Part shown: positions 42,229 to 54,556 of the stretch, one piece after another
Layout: each line of letters opens with the position of its first letter
How positions within the stretch are numbered: the stretch's first letter is position 1
NCBI GenBank assembly: GCA_958430865.1
Contig: CAUDNR010004202.1
Coordinates: forward strand, 1 to 55,782
DNA: 55,782 bases
From: Entrophospora sp. SA101
Lineage: Eukaryota > Glomeromycota > Glomeromycetes > Entrophosporales > Entrophosporaceae
Direction of reading: 5' to 3'
The notes under the pieces: model-generated
What the model was told of the DNA's origin: nothing
Database searches by the model: none
What the model saw: the letters and a program-made list of their open reading frames with translations, nothing else
Translations under genes and position numbers: made by a program

Positions 42229-43716
42229 TGTGAATTTTTAAAAATTGTGATTTTTTTTTTTCAAGATAATTTATAAATTTTAATTTGTGTAAATAAAAAT
42301 AATAATTGAAAATTTTCTTCGTGTTTTTTATATATAAATAATTTATTAATTTCAAAGAAAATTATTTTTTTAATAATTGTTTTTTTTGGAAAATAAAAAG
42401 ATTTTTTTATAAATAAAATTGATTATTATATATTATTGTGTGAATATAAGCTTATGATAATGATGCATCTCAAAAGAATAAATTAAAATAATAAAAAAGT
42501 AAAGAATGAATACAAATATATACATAATATACATTTACATATTATACAGTATATTATAATTACATTATACAAAACCTACAGTATATATATTATATATATG
42601 GATGGCAGCAGGGATGTACAATAATTAGGATTATAATATAATAAGTTTTTTTAGAAATTTATTATTATAGTTGAATAATAAAAAATAAAAAATCATTGAA
42701 AATTTTTTTTATTGGGTTAAAATAAAATATTTTTTTTTTTTACTGAAAATCCCTCTTGGTAATAAAAAAAAAATCTTGCAGAAACAAGTAATTGGCAAAA
42801 AATAAATAAAAAATCATATTATTTATTCTTTCTAATCATTCCCAGAAAACACATCATCACAATGATATATATTAATTAAAAACAAGATTTTAAGCCAGAT
42901 GGATAATGTACTATATTACGTAAACAAAAGTTAATCAACGACTTTTTAGTCAATTTCACCGAAATTAGCCAAAGTTTTCATAAATCTCAAATTCCTAAAG
43001 TTGGTAAAAAAAACTTTAAAGAGAATTAATTAGATGTTAGTGCAGGGTCCAATTTATCTGTTATTAATGTAATGTAATTTAATACAAAGTGGTTGGTTAT
43101 TGTCGTGAGAAACTTATTCATAGTATAGAGTAATAGTTTGAGGTTATAAACGAGACTAATACTAATAGATATTTAATTAGTTTAATTTCTTTAGAATAAA
43201 CTTTTCTTTGTTCATTCATCCGTATTTCGGCGTATATAATACACGTGATCAATGAATGACTAGTCAAATCAAGCAGTTAACCCATGTAAATCAATTATAT
43301 ATTCGATCGAACAAACGCAAAATCGAGTAATAGCAATGATAATCTTGGAACAATATTAACAAATATGAATATATATAAAGGGGAAGATCAGGAAAAAGAC
43401 GTAATCATTCCTTAATCCGTTGTATTAATTGGATTGTATTTATAAACCTTGAAAAAGATTTTTTTTTTAAAAAAAATCATATTTGTATAATCTTCAAGCA
43501 TTTACATATGTGAAAATTTATTATCTAATTGTACATACATCGGGTAATAATTTGTGTATGTGCGTGTGTGCAGTGATATTAAGCATTGGATAATGGTTGG
43601 ATGGTGTTGGATAAATGGAGAGGATGGCGCGAGTGTTTTTGAGTTTTTAGGTTTTGATGAAAGAAAGAAAAAAGAAGAAAAAGTCGGGCGGAATAAAAAG
43701 CAAGCTGGCAAATAAT

Positions 43717-43752
<36 letters not shown>

Positions 43753-46700
43753 ATCAACCAATTAGAGGCTAAACCAACACGTTGTTTACATTCCTTCTTC
43801 ACGTTATACTAGATGAGTGGATTTCTTTGAAATTTGTTTCTTTAGGTAAATTAAAAGTAAAATAAAGTGTAAATATAAACAAAAGGTATTCACCGAACAA
43901 ATTTTTTTTTGTTCCTTGCTTCTCTCTCATTTTCTCCAAAATTAGAACATTAATGTGAAAGAAACCTGTCGGAAAGTTTACCTATAATCAATCAACCAAT
44001 CCATCTCTCAATAATGTGTCATGCGTTTGTGGTGCATGTACATATTTATTGATGAGTAGCAGTAGTAGTAACAGCATCATCATCAATATCAGCAGTTGTT
44101 GTAGTAATTAGACACTTATAATAGTATAGCAGCGAGTAACAAAATAAAAGCGCAAATAAAAACGCAAATAAAGCAAAACAAAAAGTAAAGAGCATAAATA
44201 AATAATGGTATTTATACAGCAAGTAATTAGCAACTAATCCTAATAAATGTAGATGCATTTAATTGCATGATGATTTTTAAAGTGAAAACAATGAGAAAAT
44301 GTAAATAAACAATTAATAAATAAAGTAAGTAAATAAATAAATAATAGATGTAAATAAACAGTAGATTATTTTAATATGGTTTTATTTAATTAACTATTTT
44401 TTTCATATGAAAGTTGCTTAAAGCCAAGAATAATATTAAATTATGCCATTAGCATAATTTTTGAATTATACCGAATTTAGAATTACTTAAAAAATTTTAG
44501 AAACTAATGAAACATTCTTGAAACTTTGGAAACTTTAGGAAATATGGATTAAAAAATGGTCACAAAAATGCGAATTGCGTATTAGTTATGAATTGGCGTA
44601 AATCTGGTGAGCTTAGCTAGCGTTAGATAATGACATATCGTCAAATAATTGATAAATAGGTAAATCGTGATCATCTATCTAATAATCATCTAGTCAATTA
44701 GTGTTAATATATTAACCTAGTTTTATTAAAGAACCTAATTTAGGTAAAAATATCGGAAAAAAAAGTTAGAGATAAAAAAAAAAACCAGCCATTTTTACAT
44801 TTTTTTAAGGTAATTAATGAAATATTATTATTATAGCACATGATTCTTTTCTTTTGGAACGAATAAATTTAGAAGCAGTGTGTGTGGCTTATATTAGTAT
44901 ATTAGATATTTGAAAAACGGGATTTTTTTTTTTGGGAAATTTCAATTTATCCGAATTTTTTGCACAAACGACAATAAAAAAAATATATATATAATATTTA
45001 ATATTAATAATTCACTTGTTTACAATTCAAATGTAAATATTTCTTTCTTGAAACTTTGCGCCTAGAAGAAATCATTTTTTAATTAAAACATTTATTTAAT
45101 AAATAAATAAATAATTCATTTCGCGTTTTTTCATTTAAATGATTATTCATTTTTTCAATGGAATTGGCGTTTTTAATAAAAACACGTAAAACCTCCCTAA
45201 AACCAATCAATTTATTTATACATGTGTATATATATATTAATATATATACATCACCATGTTCGTTCGGATAGATACGGTGACAACAACAAAATTGAAAAAT
45301 TAAAATATCCTACATTGGGCCAATTTTTGTCGTAGTACAAGTCGTTTAAAGGCCTAATACTAATTTTGTTGTTTTTCGAAACATACTGTACCAAGTATAT
45401 TTCAATAAAAAATTGTCATTGCAACACCTTTGAAGGAAAACGCCAACCTCAGGGTATTATCATAGACAGAGGATTCGTTATAAGATACTGTTGAAATTTC
45501 TGTGGATTCCAATCTCCTTGTATGACAAAATGACAAAAATTCGCCCATATGACGAATTTTATGCGCCTTTAGTTTTATTATCTATTACTATTACTATGGA
45601 CATAAATATAGTATATTAATAAATAAAAAACAACACTCACCCCCCGAATTTTACCTGTATTGAATATCGATGACGTTGAATCGACAGATAGATAATGGAG
45701 GGCTTTGTGGACAAAAGCCCGGTCATTAATTATGTTCATCCATATCTAAGATAAGTATACAATTAATGGTTACCTATATCTACGTATCCATAATAATTAT
45801 TGTATCCAATTAATAATTACTATAATTGGACGTAGTTTATTTATTTACTGATACAAAAATCCTAATTTTAATACACATTTAATAAATGTTTATATTAACA
45901 TTAAATGTTTATATATATACAATTATTAATATTAATGTTTATATCTAATTATTAATTGGATACAGATCTGGTTAATGATTAGACTTTTGATCACCACAGC
46001 ACGCCTACTTACACACAATGATAAAAGTTGGGAACCGTAATTAGCCGCAATTCAATTTTCATATGTCGCAATCGCAATTCAATTTTTAATTTTTACACAC
46101 CGCAATTAATTGAGGAGTCATCTTTACTCGCAAATTAACGACTTGCATGATAATTAAAATGTCCACATCAGATTGGCACACTAACTTCATTAAAACAAAG
46201 AACCTATCTTACTACATTATATATTGCTGAGGTAATTAAATCAAAGTGTCAAGATGATCGGCCATCATATCACAAGACCCTTTAACTTCACGACAAGCAA
46301 GAGCTTCCATTCTATTAATAATGCATGGATTGATTATTGACGTTACATTTTTCTGCTTTTTTTTTTATTTTCTTTAAAAAATGCTCTTCCTTTTTTTTTT
46401 TTTTTTTTCACTTTTATAAAAGCCATCTCTACTGACAAGATTAGTTTATTCGACTCTTCCTTTCGCAAAACTATATTTTTTTTATCCTCCTTCGTTTTGA
46501 CTCTAAATAGTTCTCTCCCCTTGAGATTCTGTTGCAAGGTGTTGCCAAAACTTTGACTCTTGCTATATTGATCAGATACTTATTTATCTCAAGAAAATAA
46601 GTCATTATACGCATTTATTATACATGGAAATTATTTGCAATTATATGGTTTACGTAAAATATACATATATTATATGTAAAACTCCTCGCAAGCCGGCGAG

Positions 46701-49380
46701 GATTTGTGTAAATGTATGAATAATATTTTTTTCGTTTTTTAATGAAAAATTAATATGAGTGGGTTTATTAAATATTTGCATATCATTAAAACAGTATTCG
46801 AATTATTCGTAAATACAAGTACTGTATAATTATCAATAGCTATAACAGCCAGATGATAAATGAGAGTTCTATTCCTATTGCCATTTCGCCTAATTAAAAA
46901 CACAATATTCGTAGCAAGAGAAAGATATTTGAAAAAATGACATTAATAATAGTAACCTTCTATCTTTCCTGATGATGGTGGAACTTATCAAGACAATAAT
47001 TATAGTAGTACTAACGAACTATCAACAAAGCTCCGAACGAATCGAATCCTGATTCGAATCCAACAAAACTGAATTTAATTCGCTTAAAACCGGATTTTTA
47101 AATTTAAATTTTAAATTTTAAAATGAAATTCGTTTATTATTATATGCGAAACAAAAATTCGCAAATTTAATCGCCGAAACAATTGGATTAATTTATTTAT
47201 ATTTGAATCAGATTCGTATCCCGATTCTTAACATTAGAGGATGTTGATAATAGTAATGAGATTATTGAATTAGTATGCCAGTGCATCATAGCAGCATGAA
47301 CCATTGTTAAATTAATAATCCGAATTTATAAGCTGTTTTTACGTTGAGTAGTAATACTAGATGTCATAAACATCAATCGAAGAGGATCCACTTGTTTTGC
47401 GGAATCCAAAACAAAAGTAGTTTTACCAAATCTTGCTGTACAATCAAGAATCTATTTAATATTAAGAATACCAGCGAGTTCAGTAATCTTCCGAGAGATT
47501 GCTTTCATGGCCAGAAAAAAAGAAGGATGTTTATTATTTAAATATATTAGTTACATACATTATAGATTTTATTGTTGAAGTTCTTGGATAGATTTTTCTG
47601 GCGTATTGATTCTTTTAAATAAGTATGAATGAAGTGTCTATGTTCAAAAAGACGTTGTCACATGCACAAGAGTAAAATCATTCTTTATGGAGAGAGTAAA
47701 AATCGACCACAGTTGGAGAATTTTGGTTTAATAATCATCAATATATACATATCTCATTTTTTTATTAAAAATTATGTATGGCTTATCAGTAGAATAATTA
47801 TTTAAACCAAGAAAACATTTTACATGTTTTTTTAAATGTTGATAATATTCTTGAAATGACCAGCATGTCTTTTGAACATGAATAAAACCATATCATTGGT
47901 TTTTAACAAATAAAATTGAAATAAATGCTTTTATGATAAAAAATTCAACGGTACAAACAGTCTTTAATACCTAAGACCAGATCGACTCTGTCCATGGTCC
48001 ATTCAGTCTAGACTAGACCTTTGACATCCCTACTTTCAATATTTACTAATAGATGTTTAAACTATATGATGAAAATTATTAACTTATCAGTATGCCAATA
48101 CTTTAATTATTTTTTTAAATAATATTGGTCAGAGATCAGATTCTGATATCTGACTGATAGCCCATTACCCAATTTGACCAGTAAAGAGAGAACCAATAGA
48201 TTATATAAGTATAAAAAGATGGAGCCCTAAATTAGCACAAAAGAATTTTAAATCATAACAGCTTGATAGCTTGACTGACATAGTGGTGCAGTCTTGCAAT
48301 TTTTTTATTGTATAATTAATTATATATATATCTTTAATAAAACAAAACAAAACAAACATGACTTAGCTATTTAATCATCCATCAAATAAATATTCATGAT
48401 GGTCATGATTACTATTTAATGCATTTGATGTTATAATTTACATAACAAACAATTGCATCACCCAGGTAGTAATGATACCAAGGCCATGCAAAAATGAAAC
48501 TTTTAATAATGCCTGTCTACTCAGATCTCTGGGGCCCACAAAATAAATTATTTTTCCAGATTATCAATTATGGTTCCTTATGAATGATAAATCTGATGTT
48601 GATCACAGGTGTCAGATTTAATTAAAATTTTCCAATCACATACATACAAGTGAATGCAAATGCCATACCCTTAGCATTATGGAATTTTTTCCACAAATAT
48701 GGGCAGATTGGACATGTTGGTAGGCTTTGGACAAAACATTCCCTATCTTCCTCTCATACCAGTCTTGGCATTGATCACTGATAGCTGGTGCTTGTGAGAT
48801 GATTGCTTTGTGTTATACCTCTCTCACTAGAATAAAGTTGGGGTTAAGGCTGATTCAAAATTCTGCAACTTGGAGGTTGCAACCTGGGTTGCTGCTTTGT
48901 ATTTTCCCTGAATTCAGAGTTTTGAGTCCTGGGTTGCTGTCTTGTCAGTGGCATAGCTATTTACCAACAACCCTACCCCCATTTAAATAACGAATTCAGT
49001 TGGTCAAATAAAAATTAAAGAGAAGCCAAAATTTTGGAAAAATGATTAATTTATACATAACATACCAAACAAAATGTGAACCATTTTATAACCTTTTCCT
49101 TCTTGCCATATTGCTGACAAAAATATATAATCATGCAATAATTTTAATCTATAGGATAGGGCACTTGATTGGGAAAAAAACCAATTCAGTCAAAATCATA
49201 AATTGGTTAGTATTCAAAGGAACAGAGAATTTAGGAAAATAATTATACAAAACAAACACTATTTTACAACTTTCCTCTTAATATCAGAGCCAAATGCAAT
49301 TTCGGGATTACCAACCCCATTCTGAATTGTAACCTCCTACACTTGAAATGAGTTGCAGATTCTCATAATATTCCTCCAGA
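42229..49380. other. Long AT-rich non-coding block, copy B
   Basis: Counterpart of 14245-21396, with the (AATC)n tract at 43719-43751, the decayed minus-strand remnant at 47326-47724 and the possible transposon end at 47966-48034. Confidence 0.45.
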
Positions 49381-49476
49381 GTTGCAACTTGGTCACAGAA
49401 CTACCCTTGCTCTAGAGATAGGATCATGGTAGGTGACTTTTCAGCTAGCATACCAGCAGCCTTCTCTGGTCTGGGT

Positions 49477-49731
49477 TAAGGTTTCTGGTCCAAACTGTTT
49501 TCTCAAAGCCCAAACTAATTTGGGCAATTTGGGCTTCTCAACATTTTTTATAAGCATGAACATTAAAAAATTATATGGATCAACTTGTTTTAACTTAAAC
49601 AACTTTAAAATAATTTTGCCCAATTTTGGCTAATAACAAAAAGTAGTTAGGGCTTATAAAAAAATAATTTTTGCCCAAAGTATTTGGGCAATTTCGTCTA
49701 CCAATAGAAGCAGTTTCGGCCAGAAACCTTA
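49477..49731. mobile_element. hAT-like MITE, 255 bp
   Basis: The ends TAAGGTTTCTGGTCCAAACTG-type and its near-complement (..CAGTTTCGGCCAGAAACCTTA) are inverted. The flanks GTCTGGGT (49469-49476) and GTCTAGGT (49732-49739) are an 8-bp target duplication with one mismatch. Copy A has an uninterrupted site at 21487-21494. The 8-bp duplication points to the hAT superfamily. No coding capacity; short frames inside are chance. Confidence 0.8.
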
Positions 49732-49771
49732 GTCTAGGTGCTGTGAGGGAAGATAAGTGAAAAATGTCATT

Positions 49772-49983
49772 CATCAGGAAATTTTTCCCACTGTAATATT
49801 ACATCCATAAATTTTAATATGTAAAGTTGTAATATTTGCATAAAAAATTATGTAATATTTACACTCAATGTAATAATTGCATAATTTTTGTATGCTTATT
49901 TGCATAATATTATGGGCCTGCTGTAAACTTATGTAAATAGTATAATAATTACATAAATCCATGTCAGAAAAAATTTCCTGATG
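49772..49983. mobile_element. MITE with CATCAGGAAA ends, 212 bp
   Basis: Begins CATCAGGAAATTTTTCC and ends in the complement GAAAAAATTTCCTGATG. The interior has repeated TGTAATATT motifs in both orientations. It is absent from copy A (near 21523) and shares its ends with the fold-back element at 23508-23685. Confidence 0.75.
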
Positions 49984-50204
49984 TTGATGATGTAGTCATG
50001 GTAAACTCCAGGACTTGTCCCCTTTCCTTGGAATTCAGCTGCATTGTAACATTGGGAGACACTAGTCAGATTAGCCTTATGTACATGAGGAATGTGTGAG
50101 AATGATTGTAAAATGTTCAAGGTAGCATGCATGCTTCAATGTCTGCCAATTTCTGATAATCAAACATCACATATCAAAATGTTTCATATTGAATTGTTTC
50201 TTCT

Positions 50205-50339
50205 ATAGATGCTGGTTGCAATTCTTGATGATGGTTGCAACCATATTTGCGACATATAAAAATGGTTTGTGACACCTGGTTGCAACCACATTTGCGACCA
50301 CTTTGGTTTCCTTTTTTGGATTGCGACATGGAACACTAG
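50205..50339. mobile_element. Small hAT-like insertion, about 135 bp
   Basis: Flanked by TTTCTTCT on both sides (50197-50204 and 50340-50347), an exact 8-bp duplication that extends to 9 if the preceding G is counted. The ends are imperfect inverted repeats (TAGATGCTGGTTGCAA against the complement of TTGCGACATGGAACACTA). Internal GGTTGCAACCA..TTTGCGAC motifs are repeated. Copy A has no insertion. Confidence 0.6.
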
Positions 50340-50444
50340 TTTCTTCTCCAAGTCAGTTGTGCTTTGACATCTTATAATTATTTATAATTATTTAATTTTA
50401 ATATGTAATGATTATGAAAAGAAAAATACCAATCATTCATAGGA

Positions 50445-50577
50445 TTTTTATTCAGATATCATAAGGAGGTCACACAGGGTCACACACTATTAAAATCAAT
50501 GTTTTTAAGAGATTTTTTGCAGATTTAATGACGTGTAACCCCCTTAATGGTATTCATGGTATCCATGAATACAAACC
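50445..50577. mobile_element. Insertion with internal inverted repeats in copy B tail
   Basis: Absent from copy A, where CCAATC joins GTTTGTTGTTGAT directly (about 21810). It contains ATAAGGAGGTCACACAG facing CGTGTAACCCCCTTAAT, and a 23-bp palindrome GTATTCATGG..CCATGAATAC at 50550-50572. The exact ends and target duplication are unclear. Confidence 0.5.
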
Positions 50578-50611
50578 CTAATTGTTTGTTGTTGATATAT
50601 TTAGCATCGTC

Positions 50612-50753
50612 GAAATTAATTACCAGGATAATTAACAATAAAGATAATATATGAAATTAATCACCAAGATAATTGGCGACAAAGATTATATACGAAATTA
50701 AATCACTAAGATAATTAGCAATAGAGATTATATACTAATACGAAATTAATTAG
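50612..50753. repeat. 41-bp tandem repeat, three units
   Basis: Three units of GAAATTAATYACYARGATAA type followed by a partial fourth, at the point where homology with copy A fades. Confidence 0.8.
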
Positions 50754-51575
50754 ATTGCTTGCTTATTTCCTTCATGTCTGTTATGGTGTAATTATGTACT
50801 TTCTGTTTGGCTCCTCCAGCCACTAGAATTTGCACTTGTACTAGCCGCATTCATAATACCTAGTTCTTATTTCTGATTCTCTTAATGATTTTCCTTCTAG
50901 AGCTATTTTTTGTTAATTTCATCTCTCGATTTTGATTCATTGTATGTTAATAAGTTAATAACAAATTGTTTGTTCCCGCAAGTAGAGATTTTGTTGTTAT
51001 ACGAATTAGAAATTAATTTCAAATGTTCTATTAATTTCTTCATTTTTTACTCTTTCATTTGTTTCTTCTTCTAACGTCTTAGCTCTTTTTTTAATTCAAA
51101 CATGGTGTTCTACCAATGCTTAAAATTCTTTCTTGCTATTTAATTACAGTTATTATTTATCAGCATTTTACATTTTCTAATTAATTGTAATTTATTTTTC
51201 TTTTCTTTATAATGGTCTTTTTTTTTTAATTTTTTCTAGTCTTTGCTTTGCAAAATTTTGATCCTATAACGATCACTTGTTTTGACATTTCTTCCTCCTT
51301 GCATTATTATTGCATTTGTCCTCCATCAAAGATCCTATTATCCTTTCGGTATCCATTTCTTTTTTTATTTCCATTCTTTAATTAAAACTTTCCGAATGTA
51401 TTATTTAAATTTTCGTAGGTCCAGGTCCCTTTTTTTTTGAACTATTTTCTGAAGACTCATTCTATTTGAATTGAACAGGTTTATCTAGCCTTCTGGTTCG
51501 TTTGTGCTTTGTTTATGTTGCCGTCTTCTCTCCTAGGGTAGTTTTTCCGTCTGATCAATTCTTCCATATAAAAGG
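50754..51575. other. Pyrimidine-rich region without an intact gene
   Basis: The plus strand is rich in T and C, so the minus strand reads as Lys/Glu/Asn-rich broken frames. Together with 52198-52430 it may be the remains of one minus-strand gene split by the hAT element, but no frame is long enough to support a call. Confidence 0.3.
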
Positions 51576-52112
51576 TAGTGGTTGTATCCGTTGATTATCC
51601 GGGTGTTTGAGCAATTAGTCAATCAATAAATCTCAACATCCGGATAATTGGTCAGTCAATAGTAATAGAATTCAACACCGGATAATTGGTCATTCACCGA
51701 ATATCCGCTGAATATCCACCGAATATCTGTTAAATATTAATTTATTTAAAAAAAAATTTTTTATTCATCAGGAAAAATATAATAAATTTTTATTCATCAA
51801 AATCAAGAAAAATATTTTCAACACACACATTGCTTATTTTTTTTAAGAAATAAAATTCTTTCAAATAATAATGTGTTCAATTTTGTTCGTTTGGCTGTCA
51901 TTGAATAATGTAATAGTGATAAAATATTATTACATTAATTACGTGGATAAAATTTTTTATTTTTTATATTCTGTACCACCGATTATTAAAATCATGTATT
52001 TGGTGAAAATTTTCAACACCCGATTAATTAATCAATGAAAAATTTTCAATACCCAATTAACCGGATAATTGGTGAATAATTGGTGAATACCATTCGGCGG
52101 ATACAACCACTA
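51576..52112. mobile_element. hAT-type MITE, 537 bp
   Basis: Terminal inverted repeats TAGTGGTTGTATCCG and CGGATACAACCACTA, flanked by a perfect 8-bp target duplication ATAAAAGG (51568-51575 and 52113-52120). Sub-terminal CCGGATAATTGG motifs repeat several times. No transposase frame, so it is non-autonomous. Confidence 0.9.
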
Positions 52113-52197
52113 ATAAAAGGGTCGAATTTTTCGAATTTTTGAACTTTAACCTTTTTGAATTTTTGAATGTTATTAATTTTTAAAATAATTTCTTGGA

Positions 52198-52430
52198 TCT
52201 ATTTTTCGTCATAACCTTTCTTTAACGCTTCTTTGTTTCTAAGGGTATATTTTTCACCATAGCCTTCCTCGAGCGCTTCTTTAATTCTAAAAGTATATTT
52301 TTTAGTTATAGTCTTCCTTGAACACTTCGTTGATTTTAAAAGTATAATTTTCTTCGTAACCTTTCTTGAATGCTTCTGTATTCTAACAGTATAGTTTTTA
52401 GTCACAACCTTTCTTGATCTCTTGCCCCTT
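52198..52430 (-). pseudogene. Decayed protein with 16-residue repeats
   Basis: About five 48-51 bp units on the minus strand encode variants of KYTLRNKEALKKGYDE / KYTFRIKEALEEGYGE. Only 68 codons stay open; earlier units (for example EAFKKGYEENYTFKIN) are in another frame. The repeat family is not recognised. The unit is highly charged and could form helices. The hAT MITE ends 78 bp downstream on this strand. Confidence 0.5.
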
Positions 52431-52988
52431 ATCCTTTACTACTATCACTAGTTATTCTCAAGGTGCGGTTTTACTTCATTTGCTTTTTATCTCCAGAATT
52501 TACGTCTAGGCTTCTTCAGCCATTAATTATTAATAACATATAGTCTTTCGGTGGTGATAGTATTTACTCTTCCTTTCGTTCAGTGGCTATGATGTTAATG
52601 CTTCCTTTCATCTTTATCCTTGTTTTCACAGGTAATGATTTTCTTACCATATATCCCGTTTCTTCCACTTTAAAATAATATGTATCTTAACTTCAGCTTT
52701 TCAGCTGAAAAACTTAATTCCAATAATATATAGATTCGTGACTATAATCTCTTCGGCAAAGGATATGAGGCTCCGTTTGCAAATTATAGTCCTGTCGTCA
52801 CCGCCAAAATGCGAGCGAGTAAATTCTAGTTACAAACTCGTGGCGTGTCCAATAAATATATGTTCGGAATTTTGAATTGGAGATTTAGAGAGCAAATGAA
52901 ATTTTGAAAATTGAAACTTTTCAAGACATAAAGGGTATTGAATCTTTTATTAAGAATTCAATTGATTGTTTAACATGAATTTGATTAA
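52431..52988. other. Region with small inverted repeats
   Basis: No gene. It holds the palindrome TTTTCAGCTGAAAA (about 52697) and a segment at 52740-52795 bounded by GACTATAAT and ATTATAGTC, possibly a transposon end. Confidence 0.4.
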
Positions 52989-53122
52989 AGGATCAAGGTT
53001 ATTACACTAATTGAAGAAGGATATAGTTTTCATGAGACATTGCAAAATAGAACTAAATGTTCATTTCTCAACTATACAAAAACTCAAAAAAAAGTATGAA
53101 GAGGTAAGTGAGTTACAAAAAC
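52989..53122 (+). pseudogene. Tc1/mariner transposase helix-turn-helix relic
   Basis: The frame RIKVITLIEEGYSFHET, followed after frame slips by STIQKLKKKYEE, matches the N-terminal paired-like HTH of Tc1/mariner transposases (pattern IxxLIEEGYSxREIA..STVxxIxKKYEE). About 45 residues are recognisable. The DDE catalytic domain is not present downstream. Confidence 0.55.
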
Positions 53123-53436
53123 CAATTTGCCTTTTATATCAAAGAGATGAAAAGACAATTATATGTAAATTATAACTAATGAATGTTCTACTGCCATTGA
53201 TACCTAAAAGTCTTTACAATGAGAAAATCAAATTTAATACTAATACCATTTGAAGAACACTTAGGAAATGATTGTTACTAGCAAATCTCCTGATTTTCTA
53301 GGTACTTTGTTAATAGTTATGATCTTTCTTTCTTGGCAAATTTCAGGATATACAGAAAGTCAATACCATGCAGAAGTCAAATGAGTGTCATACTGAAAAA
53401 AAAATTTTCAAAATTCAGTATGGTATTCATCTTATA
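53123..53436. other. Non-coding
   Basis: AT-rich, no feature recognised. A short frame from 53333 runs into the adjacent transposon and its poly-A tract and is not credible. Confidence 0.35.
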
Positions 53437-54168
53437 CATAGGTAAACTCGATAAGTCGGACACAAATGGCTGGACATGGTGTCCGACTTATCAAGAGATC
53501 CGACTTATCAAAATATGCAATTTTACAAAAAAAAAAAAAAAAAAAAAAAAATAAGAAAATCGTTGTTTAAATCATATTTATTTATTTATAATAATAAGTG
53601 AAAAAATAATTTAATAAAACAGATAGAAGATAAAACAAAAAAATCTCTACTCTTTATCTAAATAAATATTCATACTGGTTTGTACTAAAGAATTATTTTG
53701 TTTTCTATTAATTTTCCATTTTAAATCTTTTAATCATTTAATGATGAGACAACAAAAAACGTGAATTCATTTAATGATGAGATAATAAATGACATAATTT
53801 GATAAATATAACAATAAAATACATTATTTGCAAAGACAAATTTTTTAAAATGATTATAATTGATAATAATATTATTCACGAAACAGATTTATTACAAATC
53901 ATGAATAATGAAATTATTATTACAAAAATTTATTGGATAATACATTACTAAAAATAGTAAAGATTATCTCTCAAGATTTATGAAAATCACGTGAACCGAC
54001 TTATCGAGAGTCATTTATTATTATCTGGCTGGAGGAGTTGTCCAACTTACAGCTTAACAAGAGTTTATATATGTGTCCGACTTATCAAGAAATTTTTAAA
54101 TATAAAAAAAAAGGGCTGGAAATTTTTGTCCGAGTTAGGCCAAATCCGACTTATTGAGTTTACCTATG
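53437..54168. mobile_element. mariner/pogo-type non-autonomous element, 732 bp
   Basis: Ends CATAGGTAAACTCGATAAGT and the complement of ACTTATTGAGTTTACCTATG, directly flanked by TA on both sides (53435-53436, 54169-54170), the Tc1/mariner target. Repeated CCGACTTATC motifs near both ends may be transposase sites. It includes a run of about 25 A at 53526-53550. There is no transposase frame. Confidence 0.85.
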
Positions 54169-54365
54169 TATATATAAACTGTGTACTGTACTAAATGATT
54201 TAATTTTAATTCAGTACACACTTGTCAATTATAACAGTTAAGTTATCTAACCATTTAAAAATTACACTTCCTGGTCAAAAACAGGGTATATGCAGTTTGA
54301 GTATAGTACAAACATAAGTAGAATTAGATTGAGTACAGTAAGTACCATTATAGGTCCCACACACC
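54169..54365. other. Non-coding between two MITEs
   Basis: No feature other than the left target duplication CACACACC at 54358-54365. Confidence 0.4.
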
Positions 54366-54556
54366 TAAGGTTGTGGGCGAAACCTCTTAATGACTGTCGA
54401 AACTCTAATGAACAATTAATGTGTAACCTGTCGAAACTCTGATGATTGGCGAAAACCCCAAATGCGAAACTCTGCCGAAACTCTAATAAACAATTAATGT
54501 GTAACCTGTCGAAACTCTGTCGATTGATTTCTGGAGGAGTTTCTCCCGCAACCTTA
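54366..54556. mobile_element. hAT-type MITE, 191 bp
   Basis: Ends TAAGGTTGTGGGCGAAAC and GTTTCTCCCGCAACCTTA, with a perfect 8-bp target duplication CACACACC (54358-54365, 54557-54564). The interior is a direct repeat of a roughly 95-bp unit built on CTGTCGAAACTCT and AACAATTAATGTGTAACC. The minus-strand open frame across it is a product of this repeat. Confidence 0.9.
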
